NCBI RefSeq assembly: GCF_000423745.1 | Contig: NZ_AUIO01000009.1 | Coordinates: forward strand, 1 to 64,000 | Reading direction: 5' to 3' | Origin: Streptococcus plurextorum DSM 22810 | Lineage (GTDB): Bacteria; Bacillota; Bacilli; Lactobacillales; Streptococcaceae | DNA length: 64,000 nucleotides | Part shown: positions 28,511-36,113 of the stretch, piece after piece | Numbering within the stretch: position 1 is the stretch's first letter | Layout: each line of letters starts with the position of its first letter | Program-made: the position numbers and the translations under genes | The notes under the pieces: generated by a model | Told to the model about the DNA's origin: nothing | The model's database searches: none | The model's input: only the letters and a program-made list of their open reading frames with translations

Positions 28511-28539
28511 ATTTTACATCTTTTTGTAAGCGCTGTCAA
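28511..28539 (-). promoter_or_regulatory. lsr operon promoter with overlapping cre site
   Basis: Minus strand TTGACA (28539-28534), 17-bp spacer, TAAAAT (28516-28511). The plus-strand 14-mer at 28525-28538, TGTAAGCGCTGTCA, matches the CcpA consensus TGWAANCGNTNWCA at every position and overlaps the -35 box. This predicts strong repression of AI-2 uptake when a preferred sugar is present. Confidence 0.8.
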
Positions 28540-28589
28540 CACTTTTGATTGAATTTTTTTGACTTGTTAAAATTAGTCTCTTTACCAAA

Positions 28590-28623
28590 TAAAAAAAGAC
28601 AAACTTCATTAGAAATTTGTCTT
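28590..28623 (-). terminator. Terminator of recG
   Basis: Minus-strand hairpin AAGACAAA / TTTGTCTT followed by a run of seven T residues. It lies beyond the repeat copy that follows recG, so the recG mRNA would include that repeat in its 3' end. Confidence 0.7.
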
Positions 28624-28707
28624 AGACTGAAAAAACGTCCTTTTGATGCTTTTTTTAAGTCGTATGAGGCGGTAGCAACTTCCTTAGGAAGCCCATACCT
28701 CATTTTT

Positions 28708-28856
28708 GATCCTGAGGTCTCAAAAATATCGAGTACTGTAACGACGGGGACCTCCACCACTTTTACCGATCGAAAAGTAGTTGTTAGGGCTCGCTTTCGC
28801 TCGCAAAATGGGTCATCACATCTTAAGCTAGCAGAGCTTTTTAGTTTGTTTGAGTG
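28708..28856 (+). repeat. Intergenic repeat, copy A (inverted partner at 30983-31121)
   Basis: About 149 bp. Aligned by eye to the reverse complement of 30983-31121, the ends match best: a GAxCCTxAGGxCTCAAAAAT block at one end, and at the other about 40 bp nearly identical around CTTAAGCTAGCAGAGCTTTT. The middle is diverged and contains small indels. Within it AAGCT / AGCTT can form a short stem. No open frame or transposase is present, so it is a non-coding element. Confidence 0.7.
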
Positions 28857-28899
28857 AAAAATGAGGTCTGTCAACAATCTTCATCCGACCTATCCGAAA

Positions 28900-30915
28900 T
28901 CAATCAAACTCTCCCTTGTCCGTCATATGCTCTGCTATGATTGACCAAGTAGGAGATTGTTTCCAATCCTTATCTTGAACGATTTCGGAGGCCACACGTC
29001 TTGCTTCTTCCAAGATAGGGTAATCTTCAACAATATCTGCTGTTTTAAATTCAGGAATTCCTGATTGCCTTGTTCCAAAAATTTCCCCTGAACCACGCAT
29101 TTTTAGGTCCTCTTCCGCTAAAACAAAACCATCCGTGGTATCACACATGGCTTGCATGCGTTTTTTTCCGACTTCATTTTTAGGATTAGAGACTAAGATG
29201 CAGTAGGACTGCTTATCGCCACGCCCGACTCGCCCCCGCAACTGATGAAGCTGACTAAGGCCAAAGCGATCAGCATCCATAATGATCATGACCGTAGCAT
29301 TTGGCACATTGACACCAACCTCAATAACCGTCGTAGACACCAAAATCTGAGAGTTATTGGCCTTAAAATCTTGCATGACCTGCTCTTTTTCATCAGCCTT
29401 CATACGGCCATGCATGAGAGCAACTCTAGCTGATTGCCCAAAAAAGTCTGTTAATTCTTGATGGAGAGCCACAGCATTTTTTAAGTCCATCGCCTCAGAC
29501 TCTTCAATCAGCGGAGAGATAACATAGACTTGAGCTTCCCTTTCCAATTCACCTTGCAACCACTTAAGAACCGTATCTAGTTGTTGATGTTTGACCCAGC
29601 GTGTAATGATAGGCTTTCGACCAGCTGGCATTTCATCAATGATAGAAACATCCATTTCCCCAAAAGCAGTGATAGCTAATGTTCTTGGAATAGGGGTTGC
29701 TGTCATCATGAGGACATCCGGATTATTCCCTTTTTCACGAAAAACACGGCGTTGATTGACACCAAAGCGATGCTGTTCATCCGTGATAACTAGTCCTAGA
29801 TTATGATAAGTCACCCCATCTTGAATCAACGAATGAGTACCTACAATCATATCGACAGAACCATCAGCAATTGCTGATAAGGCAATTTTTTTGTCAGCTG
29901 CCTTCATGCTAGAGGTTAGCAGAGCGATGTTGAGTTCAGGGAAAAGGCTCGTCAAACTTTCAAAATGTTGCTCCGCCAAAATTTCTGTCGGTACCATAAG
30001 AGCCGACTGGAGTCCAGCTGTATGAGCTGCATACATAGCAAGACTGGCAATAACAGTCTTCCCTGACCCAACATCTCCCTGCAAGAGACGATTCATGTGA
30101 GCCCCCGAGCTCATATCTGCAAGGATTTCTGATAGGCTACGCTCTTGAGCTTTTGTCAAGGGAAACGGCAGATGAGCCATCTTAGCCCTAAGCTTTTCTT
30201 CGTCGTAATCAATGACAATACCATTTGTCTCAGATTTATGCTCTGCTTTCAACACTTGCAACTGCATTTGAAAATAAAAAAGTTCTTCAAATTTGACACG
30301 CCTCAAAGCCTGCCTATACTCTTCCAAATTTTTCGGGAAATGCATCGCACGCACCGCATCGTGTCGAGCTAGTAGGCGGTAGCGTTCCAATAAAACTTCT
30401 GGTAAATTCTCAGGGACGTGTAAAAGGGCTCCACTATCAAAAGCAGCCTTTATCGCTTTTACCAATGCCGCTTGCGAAATCCCTTGCGCCACATGATAGA
30501 CCGGTTGCATATCATCTTCAACCTGAGCCAAGATTTTCATACCCGTGATTGCAGACTTGGCAGCCTCCCATTTACCAAAAATAGCCACTTCTGCTCCCAT
30601 GTCAATCTTATCCACTAGGTAGGGTTGATTGAAGAAATTCACCGCAATAACTACCTCTCCCTGCTTTATTTTAAAGGATAAGCGATTACGTTTATAACCG
30701 TAGTATTGGACATTGGCAGGCGTCACAACCATTCCTGTAACAACAGCTTTTTCTCCATCTTGAAGCTCAAAAACGGATTTACTCTTGAAGTCTTCATATC
30801 GAAAAGGGTAATAAAGTAGCAGGTCCTCGATTGAAAACAGACCTAATTTCTCAAATTTCTCAGCTGATTTTGGACCAAAACCTTTGAGGCTTGCAATAGA
30901 ATCGTGTAAGTTCAT
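28900..30915 (-). CDS. recG: ATP-dependent DNA helicase RecG
   Basis: A 671-residue branch-migration helicase that remodels stalled forks and Holliday junctions. The N-terminal wedge/OB domain (about 1-230; FGPKSAEKFEKLGL, FRYEDFKSKSVF) is followed by the helicase core: Walker A LLQGDVGSGKTVIASLAM (about 282), DEQHRFG (DEQH box), MTATPIPRTLAI, and the motif VI region QLRGRVGRGDKQS. Start at ATG 30915 gives MNLHDSIASLKG, as in other streptococci; 26 codons open upstream run through the promoter. No ribosome site precedes this ATG and the -10 box is only 6 nt away, so the mRNA is probably leaderless. Confidence 0.95.
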   Translation of the reverse strand: MNLHDSIASLKGFGPKSAEKFEKLGLFSIEDLLLYYPFRYEDFKSKSVFELQDGEKAVVTGMVVTPANVQYYGYKRNRLSFKIKQGEVVIAVNFFNQPYLVDKIDMGAEVAIFGKWEAAKSAITGMKILAQVEDDMQPVYHVAQGISQAALVKAIKAAFDSGALLHVPENLPEVLLERYRLLARHDAVRAMHFPKNLEEYRQALRRVKFEELFYFQMQLQVLKAEHKSETNGIVIDYDEEKLRAKMAHLPFPLTKAQERSLSEILADMSSGAHMNRLLQGDVGSGKTVIASLAMYAAHTAGLQSALMVPTEILAEQHFESLTSLFPELNIALLTSSMKAADKKIALSAIADGSVDMIVGTHSLIQDGVTYHNLGLVITDEQHRFGVNQRRVFREKGNNPDVLMMTATPIPRTLAITAFGEMDVSIIDEMPAGRKPIITRWVKHQQLDTVLKWLQGELEREAQVYVISPLIEESEAMDLKNAVALHQELTDFFGQSARVALMHGRMKADEKEQVMQDFKANNSQILVSTTVIEVGVNVPNATVMIIMDADRFGLSQLHQLRGRVGRGDKQSYCILVSNPKNEVGKKRMQAMCDTTDGFVLAEEDLKMRGSGEIFGTRQSGIPEFKTADIVEDYPILEEARRVASEIVQDKDWKQSPTWSIIAEHMTDKGEFD

Positions 30916-30921
30916 AATGTC

Positions 30922-30930
30922 ATTATAGCA
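30922..30930 (-). promoter_or_regulatory. recG extended -10 promoter, leaderless start
   Basis: Minus strand TGCTATAAT with six bases between the -10 and the ATG of recG. Transcription starting 7 nt after the -10 would begin at the A of ATG. A -35 box is poor, which fits an extended -10 promoter. Confidence 0.6.
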
Positions 30931-30958
30931 AAAAGCAGAGCTAAAATCAGCTCTGCTT
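30928..30958 (-). terminator. Terminator hairpin directly in front of recG
   Basis: A 10-bp perfect stem (AAGCAGAGCT / AGCTCTGCTT), loop of six, followed on the minus strand by TTT and GC just before the recG -10. It would stop read-through from the solute-binding-protein gene, and it also overlaps the recG -35 region. Confidence 0.65.
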
Positions 30959-30982
30959 AGAGTGTAGACACACTTTATTTTC

Positions 30983-31121
30983 CACTTAAGCAAACTGAAA
31001 AGCTCTGCTAGCTTAAGATGTGATTGCAGTTTTTGCGAGCACCATCAAATACTTTTCAACCCGAGAAAAGTGACGAAGACAGCCGTCATTACACCACTCG
31101 AAATTTTTGAGTCCTAGGCTC
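30983..31121 (-). repeat. Intergenic repeat, copy B (inverted partner of 28708-28856)
   Basis: About 139 bp, lying in opposite orientation to copy A, so that the pair brackets recG. Its outer end abuts the terminator of the solute-binding-protein gene. Sequence agreement with copy A is described there. Confidence 0.7.
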
Positions 31122-31162
31122 AAAAAAGAAGTAGGGACGGAAAAACTACCGTCCCTACTTCT
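31122..31162 (-). terminator. Strong terminator after the solute-binding-protein gene
   Basis: A 12-bp GC-containing stem (AAGTAGGGACGG / CCGTCCCTACTT) with an 8-nt loop and a CTTTTTT tail on the minus strand, about 30 bp after the stop codon. Confidence 0.85.
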
Positions 31163-31190
31163 TCAGAAAAGTATTACAAAGAACTTTTTC

Positions 31191-32036
31191 TTATTTAACT
31201 TCCATATCAGATTCTTTTGGGAGGTAGCTGCCCCCTAAGAATTTCTGAGATAAGGTTTCAAGCGTTCCATCTGCGTAGAGCTCTGCAATACGTTTGTTCA
31301 CAAAGGTTTGAAGCTCATCTTCACCGTCTGCAAAGATAAAGTAAACATATGGATTAGCATCCACACCTAAATCTGCCGTATCAAACTCAATCAATTCAAT
31401 ATTTTGCAAGTCTTGATCCTGGATGATTTGTTTGACAGATTGTGTTTCAAAAATTTTATAGTCAAAACGCCCACTATCCACACTCGTCAACATTTGAGTG
31501 ATATCCTCATCAGTGTAGTTGATTTCAGTTGCTTTATCTGGGTTCGCTTCGTTAAAGCTATTTAGCATAGAAGCTGTCGATGTTCCCTGAACCACTTGTG
31601 TTTTCTTACCAGCAATATCAGCAATTTTTGAAATCTTACTGTCTTTATTGACTGCCAAAATCAATGGATTGCTAGCTGTTGGTAAAGAATAGAGATATTT
31701 TTCCGCACGCTCAGCGCTATAAGAAAAATTATTCCCAGCCATTTGGAATTTCCCTGCGTCTAGCCCAGTAAAAATTGATGACCATGCAATCTTTTGAAAC
31801 TCGATTTCATATTTGTCAGAACCTTCAAAAACAGCCTTTGCCACTTCGACGTCATAGCCAGTCAAGTCACCATCTGCATCATAGGAGAAGGGTTTTGTGG
31901 TGCCGACTGTCGCCATAACCACTTTCTCTTTACTAGATTCTGCTGTCTCTGTTGATGTTTTCTCAGCATTTGAACCACACGCCACCAAGACGGCTGATGA
32001 AAGCAAGGCTAGAAAAGCAACTGTTATCTTTTTCAT
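31191..32036 (-). CDS. Amino-acid (cystine-type) ABC transporter substrate-binding lipoprotein
   Basis: A 281-residue family 3 solute-binding lipoprotein. Signal peptide MKKITVAFLALLSSAVL with lipobox LVACG (Cys at about residue 20), then PFSYDADGDLTGYDVEVAKAVF (shortened here: the usual glycine-tyrosine-aspartate motif), the polar amino-acid type. It resembles TcyJ/TcyK-like cystine receptors, but the substrate is uncertain. It has its own ribosome site (GGAGG, 6 nt from ATG 32036) and a terminator, and no permease or ATPase gene is adjacent, so it is an orphan receptor that must use a transporter encoded elsewhere. Confidence 0.88.
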   Translation of the reverse strand: MKKITVAFLALLSSAVLVACGSNAEKTSTETAESSKEKVVMATVGTTKPFSYDADGDLTGYDVEVAKAVFEGSDKYEIEFQKIAWSSIFTGLDAGKFQMAGNNFSYSAERAEKYLYSLPTASNPLILAVNKDSKISKIADIAGKKTQVVQGTSTASMLNSFNEANPDKATEINYTDEDITQMLTSVDSGRFDYKIFETQSVKQIIQDQDLQNIELIEFDTADLGVDANPYVYFIFADGEDELQTFVNKRIAELYADGTLETLSQKFLGGSYLPKESDMEVK

Positions 32037-32174
32037 ATTAGTCCTCCATTTTGTTAGTAATACCATCATACCATTTCCAAACACACTTGACTAATAATAA
32101 AAACCTATCATTTTGATAGGTTGATGCTATCGTCAGTGATAAAATAAAAAACCAGTCCTGAGACTAGTTTCATT

Positions 32175-32260
32175 TGCGGAGAGTGGGACTTGAACCCACA
32201 CGACCTAAAGCGGTCACAGGATCCTTAGTCCTGCGCGTCTGCCAATTCCGCCATCCCCGC
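32175..32260 (-). tRNA. tRNA-Leu (anticodon AAG)
   Basis: An 86-nt cloverleaf with long variable arm: acceptor GCGGGGA / TCTCCGC with discriminator A, anticodon arm CAGGA-CTAAGGA-TCCTG (anticodon AAG after U33), a class II variable arm and TPsiC arm with GGTTCAAGTCC. CCA is not encoded. It decodes CUU, and other CUN codons if A34 is deaminated to inosine. It stands alone between the solute-binding protein and the hydrolase gene. Confidence 0.95.
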
Positions 32261-32362
32261 TTGGCAACATAATCAATTATATCAGAAAGTTACCAAGCAT
32301 GTCAATACTTTTTTCAATATTTTTCAGATTTTTCATTCTTCAGCTAAAGGATCATATGAGGC

Positions 32363-32917
32363 CTACTCCAAAATAGTTGCCCCCAAAACCGCTTTAAAGT
32401 GATTCAAAGCGAATTGATGTGCTTCTTCCGTTAAGGAAGCAATTGCAGAGCTGACGACTTCAATCTCGTAGCCTAGATTATAAGCATCAATAGCCGTATG
32501 TAGAACACAAATATCAGACAGAACACCCGTCAGAACGACGGTGCTTACCTTTCGCTCACGTAGCCTGATATCTAAATCAGTCCCTGAAAAGGCAGAGTAG
32601 TGACGCTTATCCATCCAGAATACCTTTGAATCTGTTTGATAATTTGCATAAAAGTCCGCCAAAGGACCATAAAGATGGCGTCCTTGCGTGCCTAAAATAT
32701 TATGTGGTGGAAACAGCTTACTCTCAGGGTGGAAGTTATCATCTTCCTTATGTCCATCGATGGCAAAAAAGATATAATCTCCCCTATCGTAAGCCTCTTG
32801 AGTAACTGCTGCTATGCGCTCTGATATGGCTTGGGCTGGTTTTCCAGCGGTTAATTTGCCATCATCAGCGACAAAGTCATAGGTATAATCAATCGAAATA
32901 AGTGCTTTTTTTGTCAT
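32363..32917 (-). CDS. Cysteine hydrolase, nicotinamidase/isochorismatase family
   Basis: A 184-residue cysteine hydrolase. The catalytic set is visible: Asp9 in LISIDYTYDF, Lys in WMDKRHYSAF (about 103) and the nucleophile Cys in VVLTGVLSDICVLHTAIDA (about 138). The pattern fits PncA-type nicotinamidases, which convert nicotinamide to nicotinate for NAD salvage; isochorismatase-like hydrolases with other substrates are the alternative. It follows codY in the same direction but is separated from it by a terminator. Confidence 0.85.
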   Translation of the reverse strand: MTKKALISIDYTYDFVADDGKLTAGKPAQAISERIAAVTQEAYDRGDYIFFAIDGHKEDDNFHPESKLFPPHNILGTQGRHLYGPLADFYANYQTDSKVFWMDKRHYSAFSGTDLDIRLRERKVSTVVLTGVLSDICVLHTAIDAYNLGYEIEVVSSAIASLTEEAHQFALNHFKAVLGATILE

Positions 32918-32930
32918 AGCTCTCCTTTAA

Positions 32931-32961
32931 TAAAAAATCCTACCTGAGGCAGGATTTTGTG
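32931..32961 (-). terminator. Terminator after codY
   Basis: Minus-strand hairpin AAAATCCTGCCT / AGGTAGGATTTT with a minimal loop and T6 tail starting at the codY stop codon. Confidence 0.8.
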
Positions 32962-33747
32962 TTATTGGTATTCTTTCAACTTATCAAAAATACCTTCGTT
33001 AATCACTTTGAGATAAGTTCCTTTCATGCCTAGCGAACGACTTTCGATAATCCCTGCAGACTCTAGCTTCCGAAGGGCATTGACAATCACCGAGCGAGTA
33101 ATGCCGATACGATCGGCAATTACAGAAGCTGTCAGACGACCTTCATTGCCATCAAGCTCTGATAAAATCGCTGCAACCGCACGCATTTCAGAATAAGAAA
33201 GGGTGCTAATCGCCATGTTAATAGCGGTTTGCTTACGAATAACTTCTTCCAAGTTTTCCGTTTGAAGATTCAAGAGCTGTATCCCAACTACTGTTGCTGC
33301 CATCTCAACCAAGACCAAATCATCTTCCTCAAAAGCCTTGTCATTACGCCAAATGACAAATGATCCTAGGCGCATACCACCTCCATAAATCGGAGCTAAA
33401 GTGGTCAATCCATTGGGATAAATATCTTGAGATTCAACAGGGAAAATGGTTAAAGGATTGTCAACAGGAATGTTGGCTTCGGTATCGTAAACTCGGCTCA
33501 CCGAACGCACATACTCATCTGGAAAAACATGGCTATCAAAAAACTCTTCTGTGCGATTGTTATTCGTTTTGTACTTGATAGAATACCCCAAAAGGTGGCC
33601 ACCACCGTTAATGATACAAGCATTACAGTCAATGATATCAGCTAATTGTGCAGACATCGCATTATAAGGCAACTCTCCATCTAAGCTATCTACAGAGCGT
33701 TGCAAAATAGCGGTAATTTTACGCGTTTTTTCTAGTAAGTTTGCCAT
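32962..33747 (-). CDS. codY: GTP- and branched-chain-amino-acid-sensing global repressor CodY
   Basis: A 261-residue regulator. The N-terminal GAF domain (about 1-155) binds isoleucine and valine; the C-terminal winged HTH (about 185-255; [29 protein letters not shown]) binds AATTTTCWGAAAATT. It represses amino-acid synthesis, transport and some virulence functions in rich conditions. The window contains four candidate boxes (ilvA, ilvB, msmF and the exact palindrome in front of codY itself), so this locus is probably autoregulated. Confidence 0.97.
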   Translation of the reverse strand: MANLLEKTRKITAILQRSVDSLDGELPYNAMSAQLADIIDCNACIINGGGHLLGYSIKYKTNNNRTEEFFDSHVFPDEYVRSVSRVYDTEANIPVDNPLTIFPVESQDIYPNGLTTLAPIYGGGMRLGSFVIWRNDKAFEEDDLVLVEMAATVVGIQLLNLQTENLEEVIRKQTAINMAISTLSYSEMRAVAAILSELDGNEGRLTASVIADRIGITRSVIVNALRKLESAGIIESRSLGMKGTYLKVINEGIFDKLKEYQ

Positions 33748-33776
33748 TTTCTTATTTCCTTTTTTTAGTCGCCAAT

Positions 33777-33821
33777 ATTATAACAGAAAAATGATGATTT
33801 GACAACAATTTTCAGAAAATT
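33777..33821 (-). promoter_or_regulatory. codY promoter with exact CodY box
   Basis: Minus strand TTGTCA (33805-33800), 17-bp spacer, TATAAT (33782-33777). One base upstream of the -35, 33807-33821 reads AATTTTCAGAAAATT, a 15 of 15 match to the CodY consensus, predicting autorepression. Confidence 0.85.
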
Positions 33822-33889
33822 TTGCCTGTTATAAACAATTTTACCCATAAAAGTTTTTAAGCCCCTCGTTTTGCTTTCGAAAAAAGCAA

Positions 33890-34156
33890 TCACCCCCTAG
33901 TTTCTGGCCAAAAAAGATCATCCAGCCTCTTGTCCACAACCTTACAAGTGGCAATATAAAGGTTGATGGTGGGGTTGTAATCCCTTTTTTCAATAGCGTT
34001 TATGGTCTGACGAGACACACCAACCAAGTCAGCTAGCGCTTGCTGGGATAAATCCTTGCCTGCACTTCCAACCAAAGCCATCCAAAACATAAAATCTACC
34101 GACACTATCCCATACCAAAAGCGTCCAAAAACAACCTGTAACCATAAAATTAACAC
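33890..34156 (-). pseudogene. Degraded XRE-type regulator joined to a membrane-protein remnant
   Basis: The last ~52 residues are an HTH_3 regulator lacking its first helix (SQQALADLVGVSRQTINAIEKR then a tail ending DDLFWPETRG), of the kind that normally starts about 15 residues earlier with a basic helix. Instead the frame runs upstream into ~35 residues of hydrophobic sequence (VLILWLQVVFGRFWYGIV) from an integral membrane protein, and stops at TGA near 34190. Such regulators are often encoded next to small membrane proteins, so a deletion that fused the two genes is the simplest reading. There is no ribosome site at the GTG. It is probably non-functional. Confidence 0.65.
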
Positions 34157-34324
34157 GGCAAAGGCAAGCCCAAAGATATAACTTCATTGCAAACTGACGC
34201 TGCGCTCATCAATAACAATAGGTATTTTTCATCTGATGAGCCTCTTTCTTTTTCTGAGATTATTTCAGTATGTACACGACTTTTTATCAACTATATTTTA
34301 CACATTTATTTTTTTGGTAAAAGA

Positions 34325-34355
34325 AAAAACCAAGAGTCTCGAGCACTCTTGGTTC
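34325..34355 (-). terminator. Terminator after rpmH
   Basis: Stem AACCAAGAG / CTCTTGGTT with a 9-nt loop and TTTTTTC on the minus strand, 20 bp after the L34 stop codon. Confidence 0.85.
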
Positions 34356-34374
34356 TTGTCATATAGCTTTCTCA

Positions 34375-34509
34375 TTAAGCAGAAAGCACTTTACGTCCTT
34401 TACGACGACGAGCTGCAAGCACGCGGCGTCCGTTTTTAGTAGACATACGGTGACGGAATCCGTGTTTACGTTGACGACGGATTTTACTTGGTTGATAAGT
34501 ACGTTTCAC
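34375..34509 (-). CDS. rpmH: 50S ribosomal protein L34
   Basis: A 44-residue, very basic protein ([20 protein letters not shown] at 2-21, [11 protein letters not shown] at the end), identical in layout to bacterial L34. The start is GTG at 34509 with AGGAGG 8 nt upstream; no in-frame ATG exists at that point, so gene finders may miss or shift it. It has its own promoter and terminator. The usual partners rnpA and yidC/jag are not adjacent, as is common in streptococci. Confidence 0.95.
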
Positions 34510-34584
34510 AGTGAATACCTCCTCATAGATTTTCGTATTCGTTTAGCCGGCTATTGTGATATCAGTTACTAAACATACCATATT

Positions 34585-34613
34585 ATTTTATAAAAAATAA
34601 CACATCCTGTCAA
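34585..34613 (-). promoter_or_regulatory. rpmH promoter
   Basis: Minus strand TTGACA, 17-bp spacer, TAAAAT: a near-consensus housekeeping promoter about 75 bp before the GTG start. Confidence 0.75.
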
Positions 34614-34653
34614 GGATTATTTCTGATTGAATACACTTGGCTTCGATAGGACT

Positions 34654-34980
34654 TTATTTTTCTAAGCATTCAATTAGCAAGCCATCGGGCAATCTTAACC
34701 AACACCCCTCTTTATCCAACTGTTCAACGCCATATTTCGTAATTTTTGATAGAATGTCTTTCTCATCCGAGATCGACAGCGCGAGATGGTCTAACCGCCC
34801 AGTTCCACCCAAATCTCCGATAACTTCATTAATTTGAATGCCTTCTTTAAACCAGCATTTTCGTCGACCTTTATCACCTATAGATTTCACTTCATTCATC
34901 AAAAAAAGTGTTCGACAAAGATCCACATACCAATCATAGTGAGTAGTTGCAATAGCAACATGATTTAAACTGACAAACAT
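34654..34980 (-). CDS. VOC (glyoxalase/bleomycin-resistance fold) family protein
   Basis: A 108-residue single VOC module: SLNHVAIATTHYDWYVDL at the start (metal His in NHVAI), GRLDHLALSIS in the middle, and LRLPDGLLIECLE at the end, where the last Glu is the usual metal ligand. Members are lyases, isomerases or dioxygenases. It is joined to the LacI gene (the longest frame overlaps its stop as ATGA; I prefer the ATG at 34980, 5 nt after AGGTG). It faces away from the lyase/transporter genes but belongs to the same regulator locus. Its substrate is unknown; an enol or epimer of the sugar acid handled by the lyase is a guess. Confidence 0.78.
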   Translation of the reverse strand: MFVSLNHVAIATTHYDWYVDLCRTLFLMNEVKSIGDKGRRKCWFKEGIQINEVIGDLGGTGRLDHLALSISDEKDILSKITKYGVEQLDKEGCWLRLPDGLLIECLEK

Positions 34981-34988
34981 TTCGCACC

Positions 34989-35984
34989 TCATGTACTTTC
35001 TCTTTCAACAAGCATAGAATTATAAACTAGATGCTTTGCCACTCTTGGATATGACGATTTGCTTTTTAAAGACTCTATCAACATCTGAGCCGCTTTAACA
35101 CCAATTTCTACAGCTGGTATCTCCATAGCAGTCATCGAAGTCTCTAACATCGCACCAATCTCTTGTCCAGTCAAACTAATTAGCCTCACATCCTTCGGAA
35201 CCCTCTTCCCTCTCTCTTTCAAGGCTCTCAAAGCTCCTATCCCTTGCATATCCACCGCCGCAATGATAGCATCTAACTCTGGATTCTTTTCCAACAACTC
35301 TAGAGTACAGGAATAACCATAAGTCATCGTATTGAATGCCCCTTCTTGCTCAGTTATCGTTTCTAGCAACCCTCTTGATCGGATTTCTTTTTTATATCCC
35401 TCATAACGCTCCCTATAAGGTGCTAGTCGCAACTCACCGTTGATTAAACCTATGTGACGACAGCCTTTATTCACAAAATACCTTACCGCTTCACGCGCAC
35501 TACTACGATAATCAACTGTCACACTACTAATCTCTGCAATTTGTTTACGCATAATCTGCATCACAGGCAAGCCGCTGGCTTGAATATCACAGATAAGCTT
35601 TTTATTCTGTCCTGTAGCGGCAATAATAATACCATCTACAAAGCCATTACGTAATCGATTTAAGTACTCTTTTTCGAACAATTCCGAATCTTCGGTATGA
35701 CAAATGAGTGTCGCAAACCCTTCTTTGGTTGCCATCTCCTCAATGCCTTTAATAATCTCTGCAAATGCTGTCAAATGCAAGTGGGGCACTAACACCCCAA
35801 TGGTATTCCTTTTCCCTTGTCGTAAACCTTTCGCTAAAATATTCGGCTGGTAACTAAGCTCTTTAACAGCCTCTAGAATTCTAGCTTTTGTCTCAGGGTG
35901 AACGTAAGAAGAATTGTTTAATGCTCTAGATACCGTACTAACGTCCACACAGGCTAATTTAGCAACATCTTTTAAAGTAGCCAT
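34989..35984 (-). CDS. LacI/GalR-family transcriptional regulator
   Basis: A 331-residue repressor: HTH MATLKDVAKLACVDVSTVSR (1-20) with the hinge ALNNSSYVHPETKARIL, followed by a periplasmic-binding-like effector domain (about 60-331; RNTIGVLVPHLHLTAFAEII, GRVDGIII-type segment FVDGIIIAATG). Two palindromes suited to such a repressor lie in the 210-bp divergent gap: one against its own start (35999-36010) and one downstream of the lyase promoter (36153-36164). It is expected to repress both sides until the substrate of the lyase pathway is present. Confidence 0.93.
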   Translation of the reverse strand: MATLKDVAKLACVDVSTVSRALNNSSYVHPETKARILEAVKELSYQPNILAKGLRQGKRNTIGVLVPHLHLTAFAEIIKGIEEMATKEGFATLICHTEDSELFEKEYLNRLRNGFVDGIIIAATGQNKKLICDIQASGLPVMQIMRKQIAEISSVTVDYRSSAREAVRYFVNKGCRHIGLINGELRLAPYRERYEGYKKEIRSRGLLETITEQEGAFNTMTYGYSCTLELLEKNPELDAIIAAVDMQGIGALRALKERGKRVPKDVRLISLTGQEIGAMLETSMTAMEIPAVEIGVKAAQMLIESLKSKSSYPRVAKHLVYNSMLVEREST

Positions 35985-35998
35985 AAACGCCCCTTTCT

Positions 35999-36010
35999 AC
36001 AATCGATTGT
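35999..36010. promoter_or_regulatory. LacI-type operator near the regulator gene
   Basis: ACAATCGATTGT, a perfect CG-centred 12-bp palindrome 15 bp upstream of the LacI start codon, over its leader. It resembles the site at 36153-36164 (ACAAACGTTTGT) at 10 of 12 positions. Confidence 0.55.
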
Positions 36011-36113
36011 TTTTCTTGATTATATCTCTTCTAAAAATAAAAGGCAATATTTTTTAGAAAAAATACTAATATATCAACTTTTCCGCAATTTATTGCAGAA
36101 AAGAAAAAATATG

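Larger units (their letters stand above)
28540..28899. other. Gene-free stretch between the lsr promoter and recG
   Basis: This 360-bp stretch contains the recG terminator (28590-28623) and one copy of an intergenic repeat (28708-28856). Two overlapping open frames of about 100 codons on opposite strands lack ribosome sites and fall over the repeat; I do not regard them as genes. Confidence 0.6.

Noticed and set aside
28536..28877. Two overlapping open frames of about 100 codons on opposite strands between the lsr promoter and recG
   Set aside because: They lie on a non-coding repeat and terminator, have no ribosome sites and no recognisable protein character.
34236..34439. A 67-codon plus-strand frame over rpmH
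   Set aside because: It is antisense to the L34 gene and its terminator; L34 on the minus strand explains the region.
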